From positions 10,306,001 to 10,370,000 of the forward strand of contig NC_045150.1 in assembly GCF_008831285.2 (NCBI RefSeq): a DNA stretch of 64,000 nt, written 5' to 3'. Below, piece by piece: positions 1 through 13,234 of the stretch. The notes below the pieces were generated by a model. It did no database searches. It was not told the origin of the DNA and saw only the letters and a program-made list of their open reading frames with translations. Each line of letters opens with the position of its first letter. Positions within the stretch are counted from its first letter, which is position 1. A program made the translations under genes and the position numbers. The DNA is from Nymphaea colorata. Lineage: Eukaryota > Streptophyta > Magnoliopsida > Nymphaeales > Nymphaeaceae.

Positions 1-126
1 GAATAGATGACAGAAAACTAAAGAAAAAAAAAGTAATGGGTATATTTGTCATCTAGTATTAGTTTATACTTTTTTTTCTTCATCTTTCTCTCAACCGTTA
101 AGTGGGTGAATGTGAATATGGACAGA

Positions 127-215
<89 letters not shown>

Positions 216-221
216 TATATT
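127..221. repeat. AT microsatellite with 16-bp sub-period
   Basis: This is an almost pure alternating AT run interrupted by a G at positions 149, 165, 181 and 197, exactly every 16 bases. It is therefore a 16-mer tandem repeat inside a dinucleotide tract. The reading frames through it are only Tyr/Ile repeats and are not coding. Confidence 0.95.
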
Positions 222-239
222 ATCTGTAATTGGCTGGCG

Positions 240-863
240 TTACATGGCTACTAACAATATTTTATGTTATCAAAATCTTGCATTGAGTGATGTTTATCCA
301 CTCTCAAGACTGTAAAAGGTTTCATGTTTGAGTTGAAGTTGGACTTGCATTTCATTCTTAAATCAAAATTCCAAACCATCAAATGCCCTCTAAAAGAGCA
401 GTTGACCGTTTGTTTGTTCGTGCCATTCTCTCGGGCCAGGCTATCTATAATAGCGTGTAGTCATCTTTTGACATCATTCTCCTGCTCTTTTTTGCTTCTA
501 TATACTATTGTTTGTGTGCTGTTCTTTATAATTTGGGGATTTCTTTTCATCTATTTTATAATATATTTTTTTCATTTTATCTCTGAAAATTGGTTTGAAT
601 CAACCTATTTGAGTCATACAAGCTTGTTCGCCTGAATGATGAAATAACAATCGGCAAAGTTGAATATTTTATAAATAAATTTGTGCCAAACCCTTTGCTA
701 AAAAATAATATAACATATGTAGGGCTCTAATTTTAGATGAGCAGGAGGACACCCCACAATCTAAGTGAAAACCAGAAGCTCCCTCTTTCCCCTTACCCTC
801 AAGCCCACGGCCGCATCGATGCCTACGAGTGGGGCCAAATATCCATCAACTAGTATAGTGCTT
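240..863 (+). repeat. Dispersed module D, copy 1
   Basis: This stretch is similar to 22311-22800, 15265-15480 and parts of 44330-45645. Shared landmarks are a block ending in a run like TCAAGACTGT-AAAGG near 305, and a T-rich stretch followed by a Gln/Asn-codon-like block near 590 (GGTTTGAATCAACC). At 730-850 it matches 45490-45620, where module D leads toward module A. No coding potential is retained. I cannot name the family. It behaves as one piece of a longer repeat in which D precedes A. Confidence 0.75.
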
Positions 864-3800
864 CCACTCCAGTTGCAGTATAGAAATCTAGCACCAACGT
901 CACTCACGCTCGGTTAGACTTCTGCTAAGCATCCACATTTCCGTCTACCTACTTAGGGGTTGTTCTTATTTTGAAAATTTTATGAGTGTCCCTGCTGTCA
1001 AACGACTCTTTAACAAGATTGGAGCCACATTGCGGATATTGTAAGCAATTTCCCTTACCAGTCATTGATACTAGTTTTAAAAACTTTTTATAAACCTTAA
1101 AGTTGAAAATTAAACTAATACTGCCCCTTAGCCAGAAATTCTTTGATTTGTCACTACCCTTAGCCAGAAATTCTTTGATTTGTCACTACCCCTTTAGGGT
1201 TCTACTTTTCTTCAGCTTGTTCTCTCTTTCTTCAGCTTGTTCTCTCACTGAAAACCATTTTGGTGATTTTTGGACTCTAATTAGTTTGAAGGCATGAACC
1301 ATAGACTCTCCATCCAACATGCACCAAACTCCATAAGTTAGTGGTACTCCATATTTTGGTGATTGATTATAATTTTGCTTAGATTATCTTGCAATCAAGT
1401 TGAGGAGTTATCATGTTCTAAGTTTAAAATATATAGTTTTCCAGTACCTAAAACAAATTCTTGTGACATCAAATAGGTTCTTTTTTGTGCTCAAAAACTG
1501 TCGTGGGAGATCCTCGTTCTATTCATGGGACATCAAATAGGTAATTAAATATATAAATGACAGTAATTAATCCACTGTCCATGTCATAATTTACAGACAC
1601 CAAGATTCGAACATTTTATCGGGGGGGACTTATAGTGGATGGTGACATTAGCTAGTAATGTAACAAGTTCTTGTGTCATTTACCAGGCATTGCATGCAAC
1701 TTTTTGTGTTTCTGCACCCTTCTCCAAAATCCAAGCAATGCTAAGTAATAACGTTTGAATATTCTTGTGTTGAAGAATTCCAATCACAAATTGATCAAGA
1801 ACAGTATCCCTTACGTTACCCACAGTAAGCGTTGAACATGCTGTAAGAGGGAAAGTATTGAAGCTAAGTGTGGGTTGCTGTGCACCATTGCCTATACAAG
1901 TCATTGAAAAGTATATTGTGATGATGCTGGACCCACTTGCTGTCACATCATAGTGCCCACGTTTGATGTGACTCACGTGCCCTCCAGCCAAAAAGTCTTT
2001 GCTCCACCACTAAAAAACGGGTTGAGATCACAAGTTGGTGGGCTAGCATGAGCTTATTTGTGTCATGAGAAATCAACTTTTTGATGGGATATTCATATGA
2101 TCCATCTATTCTATAAGGTTGACTGGAAAATAGAGGAATGTCATCATACTTTAAACATGTTTAATGATTAAAATGGGTGATCAACAATGGATTGGCGAGA
2201 TCATTTCTGAATACTCAAGGGATTCAAATAAAAGTTGGCCTATTTTTGTCTCTTTGAACTGGCCTCTATGGCTGGATGGTTATTTTTTTGCTTGGTGTTG
2301 ATAAAAACCATTGCAAAAGATGCATTTGCAATGATCAATTGCTTGACCATGGTTTTCAAGGATGGAATACAACTTTTATGGCAGTTTTTAACAACACAAA
2401 ATAACCATCCGAACATAGAAACAGCTGTGATTTCAATACACACACACACACACACATATATATATATTCCCTCTAGCATTGCTTTGTTTGATGCTTCTAG
2501 TATGCTTTCTATCTGGGAAGACCTTTGCACAATTATTTCTGATGCTGAAACAAGTACATTTTTTTTAGGATTTACCATCATAGAAACTGATTTTGATGAA
2601 TTTGAATGAACCAGCAATTGTGGGACACCTGATACAGAATAGGCTCTAGGGAAATGGAGGTAAGGCTAAGATTTCGGCCATCTTGTTGAGCGGTAGTATG
2701 AAATACCCCTCTTGCTCACCTGATGCTAGGGAAGATCTCTATAGAGTGTTCTTATTTTTTTAATTGGTTCAGTCTTAACACAAAATATAAGGTCGACTGA
2801 ATGCTAGTCGGGTCTGGCTCATGGTGATCATTTACCAACAATTGACCCTTCACGGCCTTTATGATTGCAGCTGGCCCATGTTGGTCGGCTTTGACTCGTG
2901 GTTGGTCTCGAAAGAACAAGCCGACCTTGGCAGGATGTGATGAAGCACAAAGTCAAGCAGGCGCCAACCTTGACTTCAATGTAAATGAGTGAAGCCATTA
3001 AGAGAAAGCTTTATCTGCAATATTTCACGCTTGCTGGTCTACATATCAGATCTATGGCCAGCCAGCAGCAATCCCACTTAACTGCTTTATTCAATTATCA
3101 TCAGCATAGGAGGTTAGGAGCCCAGACAGAAGATCAAAATTCTAGATAAAGGACTCTAGGTATAAATTTTTCAATTTTTAAAGAATGTGAAAATTTGTTC
3201 AAAAATATTAACATAAAAATAAAAAGTTTTTAAAATTTATGTAATTACCAATACTTAACGATAGAAAGTGTTGTGTCCATCAAAGGAGAGAAGAATATTT
3301 TGGTAATTTGTTAAAAATATTATCGTTAGTCTTTTTACTTTTTTCTACTTTCAATTTTGTCTTTACAATTTTTTTTTTAATGTGAATTAAAGTTATTTTA
3401 ATCATTAACCATATTGACGTACAAAAAAAATTATGCATCAGTATAGCGACACTTAACCTATACCTGCCTCCACTCCTGCTAGCTGCTCTCGACAGGTGTT
3501 ATGGGACTTATGGTCACCTTTTAAAGGTGGTACTGATTTTTATGAGTTGCCTCCATCAGATGGGTAGAACCCTTGTGGCCTCCTTCCCGCAAAAAAACTA
3601 CTTTAAAGAGGCCCACACACTAGTCCACATTTTTTAAAAATATGTTTGGTTGGCAAAAATTCATCATCCAAATGCCTTGGATGATGGCTAGAACAGAAAG
3701 GGAAAGGAGAAAAGTGAGGAAAGGATGGACAAAGAAAGAGAAAACATTTCGTTTCTAGGTCTTGTTTTGTTTACAATTTCAAAAAGCGGACCAAAAAGGC

Positions 3801-3929
3801 ATTGGATTTTCTTTACCATAGACCTTCCCTTAAAAGGAGAAGGAAGCCTGGAATAACAACATATCTATTGAATCTGGACATGGTAGTACTCATTTTGGTA
3901 ATATCTGGTGCGAAAGTCACTCAATGGGT
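864..3929 (+). repeat. Dispersed module A, copy 1 (longest copy)
   Basis: This is the longest of six A copies. It aligns with A3 (26240-28739) nearly end to end except for a segment of about 620 bp (roughly 1470-2090) that A3 lacks, and with A2 (10388-12640). It contains local duplications absent from the other copies: a block of about 33 bp doubled at 1125-1190 and a 20-bp block doubled at 1207-1246. No conserved ORF survives between copies, so the short open frames here are fortuitous. The copy stops abruptly at 3929, where LINE-derived sequence begins. The element class is unknown; a non-autonomous retroelement body or a long LTR are both possible. Confidence 0.85.
2439..2468. repeat. (CA)n(TA)n microsatellite inside module A
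   Basis: CA repeats run directly into TA repeats. The same compound microsatellite sits at the same place in A2 (about 11965-12020), A3 (about 27171-27203) and A6 (about 15847-15882), with different lengths, so it was present in the ancestral module. Confidence 0.9.
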
Positions 3930-6520
3930 CAGCTTGCTGTAGGTCACAGCGTATTTATAAAAGAAAACTTAACATTGTTAAGTCCCATTTCAGACGACGA
4001 AGTGCAATAGCTGTTATGGGTGCCAACTCCAATAGCGCACCAGGTCTGAATGGGTTTCTGAAATTGTTCCTTCAAAAAAGTCAGGACACGTTAAGGACTA
4101 ATATCACAGTTGCCACTAGAGATTTTTTTTTTTTTTTAGAAAGGAAAGCTTATTAAGGAACTAGGCAGAAGTCATATAATCATAATTCTTAAATTTGATT
4201 CAGCTGTGCACATTTCCAATTTCAGACATATTGTTCTTGAGAATAGTGTACTGAAATTTATTTTCAGAATCATGGTTTCAACAATGAAGAAGGCACTAAA
4301 GTGGGTCATTTCCAACATGCAAGGTGGTTTTTTGAAGGATAGAAACATCCATCAATGTCTTCTTCTTGTGCTTGAGATGGTATACACAATGTCTAAAGCT
4401 TGATCAACTAGCTTATGTTGAAGATAGACCTATCAAAATCATATGACAGGGTCAATTGGACTTTCTTACAAGCTGCCATCTTGCAATTAGGATTTCATCC
4501 TATTTGGACGTAAAAAGTAATGACAGTAGTGAAAAATGATTTCTGTGCTCTTGGGATTAATGACCATCAAGGTGAACACTTTGGATCTTCTCATGGTCTG
4601 CAGTAAGGATACCTTTATCTTCATTTTTATTCCTCATTGTCATGAAAATCTTTTCACATACCTTGCAAGCTACAATTCAAAGAAGAATGATTGAAGTACT
4701 GCATATTCGAAGAGGCATAGAAGGAGTTTTTTCTACAATATATGCTGATGACGTCTTGCTTTTCTTAGCTTTCAAGAATGGCTTTCTTTATCTACAATTT
4801 TTTTTTTCTGTTTGAACTCCATGCTGGAATGATGATTAACCTTCAAAAACCAGCATTCTACTTTTCCAATATGGGCAAAGCAAGATTGCAAGTATTTGTA
4901 ATCAGTTCGGCGAGAGCCTAGGACAGTTTCCTACTTGATATTTGGGTCTTACTCCCAAGCCAATGAATTTGAGAATATTGGTATGTTTCTTATTCATTTA
5001 AAAATACAGAGTAAACTTAGTTTATGAAAAAGCATGCTACTTTTCCATGCAGTAGGATCTACTTGATCAAATCAGTATTAGAAGCACTTCGTATTTACTG
5101 GTTGTTGGTGTTCAAGTGCCCTCTTGGTGTCATTAAGAAAATGGAACAGATTATGTGCAGTTTTTTATAGGAAGAGTCAGATGGAGGGGATAAGCCACAT
5201 TCAATTGCCTGGAATGTCTTGGCTTTTCCTAAATAGGAAGGTGGGCTCGGCATTAGAAAACTTAAAGAGGTCAATGAAGCTAATCGGTTGTTTCTAGGAT
5301 GTACATTAATTTTTCACCAGGGCATTTGGGACTCATTATGCATGAAAAAATATTTGAATAGGAAACGTACTTGGAATGTGGATATGGTACCTAATATTTC
5401 TTCTCTTGGGCGGGATCTAAATCTGTTACTTGAAATGTGATGAATGGAGAGCTTGCTAACTTCTATGGTGGCATGGGCAATGCATTGGAGATTGCCTTCA
5501 ACTTAGGCTCATGCAAAGTGCAGATTATCTTTGTTCTAAAGAAAATCTTAAACCTGCAAAGCTCAGGAGCCAAGTTTGGAATCATGTAAAATTAAAGGAA
5601 TGGTAGTTACATGGCACTGTAGATTGTGAAACGCAAAAGCATTACCTAGAGCTAACTGGCTTGTGTTTGTTTGTAGTTATTAACGTCTACCTGCTGATGC
5701 CAAACTTCAACATGTAGGGTCTTCCATTGTTTCTGTGTTTAAGTTGTGTGGAGGGCTTGTGAAGATTTATCTCACTTTCTTTTCACATATACTAATGCTA
5801 TGAACATTTAGCAATACATCTATTCATGGTTTATAGTTGATAAATTCCATACATCAGACTTTTTCTCTGTCTGGAACTGGTGGTGGAGGAAGAGGTTCTC
5901 ATGTAATGAATTCGGATAGTGTTGGCTTGCCTGCTTCAATATCACAATCTGGAAGCTATGGTGTTTCAAAAATCAGGTGGTGCATAAAGAGGTGGTTAAG
6001 CTAGCTGAGATTGCTAAGAGGAAAGTTTGACACTCATGTTGTGAGGTATTCTATAAACAAGAATGAGGACAATATGTAAAACAGGCGATAAATATCTAGC
6101 TGCAAACCATAATTTTCAGTCATTTTTGGCATTGTCAGAGTAAAGATGAGTGGGCGCTGGAAGTGGTCACTACATGTGTTGCAAATGTTTATAAAGTGCC
6201 TGGTTTACTATGGTTTAATGCCTCCCCAATCAGGAAAACCAGGTTGGTGGTACAAGGGTTTCTCTTCTCAAACATGATCAGAATTATGGACTTTGTTCTT
6301 GTAGAGAGGATTCCTAAAGACTGTCATGTTACTATAATAATAAACTGTCATGCTCTTAGTTCTCGTGTCAAGGAACTAAGAGAGTGACTCTGGTTCATTG
6401 GTAGGCTCAATAGTGAGAAGGTATTCCGTGGTTAAAGATCACTTCTCTTTGGAGGCTATGTCCTTTGGAAACTCCTTTGTCGTTGTCAAAGTAAAAAAAA
6501 AAACAAAAAACGAAAGAAAA
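3930..6520 (+). pseudogene. Dead L1-type LINE (reverse transcriptase ORF2 relic)
   Basis: Non-LTR retrotransposon remains with many frameshifts and stops. A fragment like the pre-RT region of plant L1 elements (SAPGLNGF) lies near 4040. Fingers and palm segments follow at 4206-4400 (ISNMQGGFLKDRN). The first catalytic block reads LKIDLSKSYDRVNW at 4418-4459, and the second, YADDVLLFLA, is at 4741-4770 with both aspartates intact. After the RT, a thumb-like block (GGLGIRKLKEVNEANRLFL) is at about 5240-5297. Weaker matches to the plant-LINE C-terminal region occur around 5680-6040. 6163-6390 may be a decayed RNase H domain. An A-rich stretch at 6493-6520 could be the tail. The left border is set by the end of homology between A1 and A3. 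ORF1 (gag-like) is not seen, so the copy is probably 5'-truncated, as is usual for LINEs. Confidence 0.85.
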
Positions 6521-7789
6521 GCCAACATTAATGATATTGATTCAGGTCAGACAAATCCTGAAAAGTGCTGACCCTGACCATCGACAGTTTGCTGAGTGAG
6601 CAAGAGAGTGTTGAAGCTTAGTTAGAGGCCAGTTCTTAATTGTGATTTTTCTGTTGATTTTTTTTCTTTATATTATTTTCCATCATTAATGGAAGGAGAA
6701 ACGCAGCCCGATTGCATCAGAATGGTTCTTCGTTCTTGAAAACGGTAATATTCAAAAAAATATTGTTCTTAGGAAAATAAGGTTCCTAGTGATAAATATA
6801 GTTATGAATACAGATAAATATATATTAAATAAACAAATATATATATATATACATATATATATTCATTTTAATCTTCTGGATGTTGGACGACTAATAGATT
6901 TAAAATATGTCACTGAAAAACCCATAAACCATTAAAAAAAGTGCCATAAATAGGCATTATTTGATACTGTTGCTAATACAGCTGCATGCTTTAGTGACCG
7001 ATATTTATTTTTAGTAATAAGACAAGATATAAGAAATGACAAATTTGAATATGTGTGTGTGTGTGGATTCAAATTTGACGGATGCTAGATATTGTCATAT
7101 AGCTCAAAATAAAACATTATTTGCTAAAATATAGACACTATAAGGGTATTAGCAACGTTTTATGGTTTGTGGTAGTGTGTTTTTATAATAGTTTATCGTG
7201 ATGCATCACCCAAAAATATTAATTAGCTGACAAGTAAGTTCTCAATGATGGCAAACCTCTCACACACAAGATCAGTGGGAACTTCGTAGCAAAAGTCCTC
7301 TATATATGCTGCCAAAACACTATGACTTGACTCTAAGGGTAGTCACTGGGCCAGGCACCAGATGGACAATTGAGACCATTTGACCTACTCGCCAGATAAA
7401 AAAATTTCCTGGGATAGCTGGCCTGGGTCGGGTATTGGGGGCTTGACTTGGCCCAAATACATACCTTTATACTCTCTTTTTTTCCACATTCTTTGGCATG
7501 ATGTCAGTAGTCGACTCCCATACAAACTCTTGACATATTTCCAATGGTTTCCAAAAAATTAGAAAATGAAAGTGAAGAGTTTCAAATAAGGATAGATATC
7601 GGGTTGAGTACAAGATAAACATGAAGTTGATGGTCAGGCCCTTGCCCAATAAGTAAACAGAACAGGCTTGGGCTGCCAATAAAGGCTTTGGGTCAGCGCA
7701 AGCACAGCTTTGTCAAGCCTTGGTCCAGCCTAATGCTATTCCAGATCCGGTTCACCCACATTCATTTAGGTGAGAGCCAGTTTGCTTGG
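6521..7789. other. AT-rich non-coding stretch
   Basis: No supportable gene. It holds a TA microsatellite at 6837-6862, a short TG run near 7052-7064 and AT-rich single-copy-looking DNA. From about 7640 a CTTGGGCTG-like, GC-richer patch precedes module B1. Confidence 0.6.
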
Positions 7790-9595
7790 ACATAATCCAA
7801 CTCTTTGACATCCCCAGGTTGGGTTAAACTGCAGATGCCCTCTTTGACCAACTCCAATGATGTCATTGATCGATTCCTCAACAATGCCAAACTGCAGATG
7901 CTGGACTGTAGATGGTCCATGTGGGCCCGCAGTTTGAGAGTGAGATCAAGCTGGGAGCTACTTTGTCAATATTTTGGAAATTTGTCTGAATGAATTGTAA
8001 ATTCAAGTGGAAACTGAAAGAAACCCGTAATGACATCTGCATCTTTTAAAATGGGTGATTGGCGATGAATTGGCTAAATCATTCTTCATTCCGAATCACT
8101 TGAATATAGATTGGCTGATTGCCTCAAGGCACATAGAACAACTGGGCTGCAAGGCAGTTCATATCCAAGGAATTCAATTATTGAATCTTGTGGCTGCTGT
8201 CACATTCTAGTGTGTTATTTCTCTTGTTTGCAAACCATGGCAAGAACAATATTTGAGTTGAATGAAGTACAGTACGTTCACCTTGGTGGTTTTACGAAGA
8301 AGAGAGTTTCTTCTAAGTAAACATAAATAAATAAATAAATATTAGCTGATTTGTATAACACTTTGGATCAACCCAAGCCAAGCCCCTACAATTCAAATCC
8401 GCTGCTTCCAACCAACTTTTACAAGAGAAAAACAGAATGTGAGAATATGAAAAATTAAAGTACCATTAAGGCGGATTGATAAGTATCACAATAGGCAACT
8501 GCTATTTATCAAGAATGATGCAGGAACATGTGGGCTTGTCTGGGAAATTGCCCACACAGGCACACAAAAATTACTAGTTTACTTGCAAGCTCCGTAGCTA
8601 TTTTGCTGCTTAGCATATGGCATCCCTCAGCCACTGATTTTCTGAAGTGCCTGTCAGCACTGAATGTCCTGCTTCACCACCGACGAGTAACTGTGTTTTG
8701 CGGCGACCCATTCAAACTGCGAACCGATGAGTTTGGTTCTTTTCCTTTGGAAAAACTGTGGAGTCAATGGCCGCTAATCGTGTTTGACAAGTCCTGGATT
8801 TCTCAAAACGCAATCAGGGCAGGCCAGTCCAAGAAACTGGGCTCGATCCATCGACGTCCAGCCGTGCTCTTCAGATGGCCGGACCCACCATGCAACTTCT
8901 TCTTGATTGATGTTTAATATTTATATGCTTCCTACTGAGGCGTTCTTGTAGGTCATGCATACAGACCTCACGTCGGCTAACAACGCCGGATGCAATGGTT
9001 TAGGCTACTTGTCAAAGAAAGGAAAATGTGACCCATGGATGCAATGGAAATCTGACACAAGAATATTCCATGCATGTCTCTCTCTCTAACAGCCCACATT
9101 GTCCGTTAATCTTTCCACCATCCTTAAGAGCTGTTTTAGAATAAAGAAACAAATCAGGCTAAATCAGGAAGAGAGAGAGAGAGAGAGAGAGAGAAAGGGT
9201 GGTGACAGTTGCTCATGAAGACGCGGTGAGTGGAGAGCGTTCAGCTGAGTTTGGGTAGATTGAGTTCAGTGCCCGGTTAAGGGTACCCAACGTACATACC
9301 CAAGTGTAAGGGGACATTTTAGTAATTTTCAAAAGGTATGTCCTTTATAGCTTTTTTTTTTACTTCCACTTTTGTGTTCCCAATTTTTTTTTTCAGTGTG
9401 AATTTGGACTATTTTCATCATAACCAGAACACAAAAATTTTTTGCATTAGTATGACACATATAAAACCAGGATTAGAGTTCAGGTGGACATGGGACAACA
9501 CAAACATATTTGTATTAATGTAACAGCCATAATGAAAGGAGAGTATCCGGCACAAGAAAAGGTATTATAGAAAAGACATATCTTCAAAGAGGAGG

Positions 9596-9629
<34 letters not shown>

Positions 9630-10290
9630 GTATATATATATATCTATATATATATATATGAAAGACATTGTGAAAGAGTTAAAAATCTAAAATAAACATC
9701 ATTTTTTAAAAAAAATCAAAACTACCCCAACCCCATCTTTTTTCTCTGTATATAAAAAAAGAAACATTTTAAAAGAGTAGAAAAAAGTTATGAAAAGGTC
9801 AAAAAAGTCTAAAATAAACAGTTCTTTATTAAAAAAATTGAACATATCAAAACCCCAGCTTTTTTCCACTGCATACTTGTGCGTTCGGATGTGCACACAA
9901 CTCAATCTCATATCGGGGCTTCGGGTCTGCAGGCGGTGGAGAGAAGAAACTGCACTTTGGCCACCATCATTGTCATGGGATATCGCTTGTTGATTCCTCA
10001 ATCGATGCGATGCTGTGGATGAGGTATCACTTTAAAAAATCTGGAATTGGATCTCCAATTGATGGACTAGCATTTGCTTATCCATCTATAGGAACAAGTT
10101 TTCTCAGACATCTAGGACTTAATTTCTTGCTTAGCTGGGCATCTAATATACTTATGATGACGTATGTGGAGCGCTACATATCTATACGGTCCAATATATT
10201 GCATGCCCAAGGTTTTATTTGTATAGGTTAAAAGTGAAAACTGGAATGACCACACCCTCTTAGGCATGAAGTAACATAAAGCACCCATCT
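7790..10290 (+). repeat. Dispersed module B, copy 1
   Basis: Aligns with B2 (39584-42490) and B3 (15930-17110), and its 3' part with B4 (34796-35240). Shared blocks include the GATGTCATTGATCGATTCC segment near 7860 and a purine run (GA)n at 9170-9195, followed by a T-rich patch and a weak AT microsatellite. A 129-codon open frame at 8528-8917 is interrupted in B2 by a stop and indels, so I do not treat it as a gene. A core near 8690-8875 resembles part of module D (see findings). Family unknown. Confidence 0.8.
9596..9660. repeat. AT microsatellite inside module B1
   Basis: Interrupted TA repeat. B2 has a shorter TA plus GA repeat at the matching place (41641-41672), and B3 has a TA repeat at 16370-16397, so length differs between copies. 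Confidence 0.9.
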
Positions 10291-10387
10291 AAATAGATCT
10301 GTTTTCTCTTCTTCATGGTTTGTAGTTGTTTTTTTTTTTTTTTTTACTTTCTGGTTTTCAATCTGTTTCATTGGAGGAAAGAGATCC

Positions 10388-11985
10388 AGGGAAATTGTGT
10401 ATAGTCACTCACGCTTGGTTAGAACTTCTGCTAAGCATCCCCCATTTTGTCTACCTATATAGGGGTTGTTCTTATTATGAAAACTGTATGAGTGTCCCTG
10501 CTGCCAAATGACGCCTTAACGGTAGTGGGGCCGCATAGCGGATTTTGTAAGCAATTTCCCGTACCAGTCATTGATACTTCTTTTTTTTTTAATTTTTTTT
10601 ATATACCTTAAAGTTGAAAGTTAAACTAATACTACCCCCCAGTCAGAAATTTGGCTTTGCACTACACCTTTAGGGTTCTATTTTTCTTCAGCTTGATCTC
10701 TAGCTGAAAACCATTTTGGTGGTTGTTGGACTCTGCTTAGTTTGAAGGCGTGAAGCATAGACTCTCCATCCAACATGCACCAAACTCCACAAGTTAGTGA
10801 TCTAATCCTTATTTTGGTAATTGATTATAACCTTGCTTAGCTTATCTTGCAATCAAGTTGAGAAGTTACCATGTTCTAAGTATAAAATATATAGTTTTCC
10901 AGTACCTAACAAAAATTCTTGTATAATAATGTAATTGCTCTGCATGAACTTCCAGCAGCCACTGCTTGTGAAATCAAATAGGTTTTTTGCGTTTGGAAAC
11001 TGTCGAGGGAGCCCGTCGTTCTGTTCATGAGAGATCAAATAGGTAATTAAATATACAAATCACAGAAATTAATCCACTTTCTATGTCACAATTTATAGAC
11101 ACCAAGATTGGAACATTTTGCCAGGGGACTTACAGTGGCTGGTGACATTAGCTAGTGATGTAACAAGTTCATGCGTCATTTACCGGGGATTGCATGCAAC
11201 TTTTTGTGTTTTCTGTGCCCTTCTCCACAATCCAAGCAATTTTAAGTAATAGCATTTGAATATTCTTGTGTTGAAGAATTCCAATCACCATTTGATCAAT
11301 AAGAGAGACATCTTAATGTATTCCTTAGGTAACCACAATAAGCGGTGAACAGTAAGAAGGGAAGTATAGAAGCGAAGTGTGGGTTGCTGTGTACCATTGC
11401 CGCACATCAGTATTGTTGCAATGATGCTGGACCTAGTTGCTGTCACATCATAGTCCCCACATCAAACCCAGGTCGGTGACTCACGTGCCCTTCAGCCAAA
11501 AATTCTTGGCTCCCCCACTAAAGAAGGGGTTGAGATCACAAGTTGGCGGGCTAGTGTGAAATTATTCATGTCATGAGGAATCAATTTTTTGAAAGATCAT
11601 AGTAATTTTGCTTTGCTGGGCCATCCTACATCCTTTGATGGGATATTCCTATGATCCATATATTTTACAACGTTGACTGGAAAATAAACGAATGTCATCA
11701 TACTTTAAACATGTTTAAGGGTAATTAAATGGGTGATTAACAATCGATTGGAGCGATCATTTCTGAATATTCAAGTGATTCAAAGATGAACCTCCACGGC
11801 TGGATGGTTATTTGTTTGCTTGTTGTCAATAAAAAACATCGCAAAAGATGCATTTGCAAAGATCCATTGCTTGACCATGGTTTTCCATTATGGAATCCAA
11901 CTTTTATGGCAGTTTTGAACAATACAAAGTAACCATCCGAGCACAGAAATTGCTGCCTAATTTCAACACACACACGCACACACTC

Positions 11986-12019
<34 letters not shown>

Positions 12020-12640
12020 TCCCACTAGCATTGATTTGTTTGATGCTTCTAGTATGTTTTCTATCTGCGTAGATGCCTAACCCAACAAATAACAAACATT
12101 ATCTAAGTCCACAGATGACCTTGCTCAATTATATATCTAAACTAGTCCTGATTCATTATTTATTTCTGACAATGAAATAAGTACATTTTATTTAGGGTTT
12201 ACCATCACAGAGGCTGATTATGTTGAATTTCAATGAACCTGTAACTGTGGTACACCTGATACAGAATTGGCTCTAGGGATGAAATACCCCTCTTGTTAAG
12301 CGGTAGGATGAAATACCCCTCTTGCTCACCCAGCACAAGGGAAGATCTCTATAGAGTGTATTTATTTTTTAAATTGGTTCAGTCTTAACACAAAAAATAT
12401 GGTCGATTGAATGCTAGTTAGGTCTGGCTCATGGCAAGCATTGACCAAAGAAACACTGGATTTATGAGTCATTTGACCCAAATAATGAAAATGTTTAATT
12501 GATAACATATTTTTTCTGGTCTTATTAAGAAAGAAAATGATGGCTATTAATTACCAGACCCTTCAAGATTTTATCATCTAGCTAGCCCTAGTCCAGCTTC
12601 ATCCACATTTTCTTGTCATTTTGTGCCTTCCCAGTGTGCA
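10388..12640 (+). repeat. Dispersed module A, copy 2
   Basis: Aligns with A1 from the CACTCACGCTTGGTTAGA block near 10405. It keeps the central segment that A3 has lost, and near 10920-10975 it has about 55 bp (containing TAATAATGTAATTG) that A1 lacks. Its end (12430-12640) also matches the end of D3 (23290-23545), which shows that D and A are parts of one longer repeat and that D3 lost the middle. The CA/TA microsatellite is at about 11965-12020. Confidence 0.8.
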
Positions 12641-12880
12641 AATCAAAATAAAGTTCTTTATTTCTATTCAAACAACTTAAATTATTTCTTTCTTTTCCTT
12701 TATGTAGTTTAAACAAACATAGTTTGAACAATTCTTTTTCTTTCTATTCAAACAAGCTTTTATAACAATTTGTTTCATTCTATTTTCTTTCCTCTCATTT
12801 TCTTCCCAAATCCCTTCTTTCCCTTTCCATTCTTTTCCTTTTATACTAATTTCTCTCCATCCAAACAGGTGCTATAACAG
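12641..12880. other. T/C-rich stretch with MITE-like end
   Basis: Strongly pyrimidine-biased sequence that ends in CCATCCAAACAGGTGC near 12860-12875. Ends of this style are common at plant DNA-transposon derivatives, but no matching inverted copy was found at the other side, so the call is tentative. Confidence 0.35.
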
Positions 12881-13234
12881 ATCAATGAAAAATTTATTTC
12901 ACAATTGGGATTGTGTTGCCTAAAGCCTCTCTAAGAGCCAGCACGTTTGAAATGACCTTATATAAGAAGTTACATGGGAAAGTAGGTTGCTACTGGTGTA
13001 CACTTGTAGCTCCTTCTATCTTGAGATTCAGAACAATCAGAGTGTTGTTAAACTTCTTCACCATTCATCTTATTCCCAAGAAAACTTCAACCATCTTGAC
13101 TATGTAATGACTGGTTACTCCTCGGTACTGTTGGAAAAGGGACCTGAAGGATCCACTATGTCCTAAAGCGCTCTCCGCTTTCAAACTAAAGTTGCATACT
13201 TCAGTTCTTTTGCTAAAACAGATCTTAGGATTTG
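12881..13234. other. Spacer without recognisable gene
   Basis: Mixed-composition sequence between A2 and C1. The short open frame at 12913-13107 has no recognisable domain and no second copy that supports it. I see nothing else. Confidence 0.5.

Noticed and set aside
46-315. Tyr/Ile-repeat ORFs over AT microsatellites (also at 9480-9668 and 14265-14602)
   Set aside because: Low-complexity translation of dinucleotide repeats.
8528-8917. 129-codon ORF as a gene, with a partial counterpart at 40416-40625
   Set aside because: The counterpart in B2 has a stop and indels in the same region. No domain is seen, and the sequence is part of a dispersed repeat.
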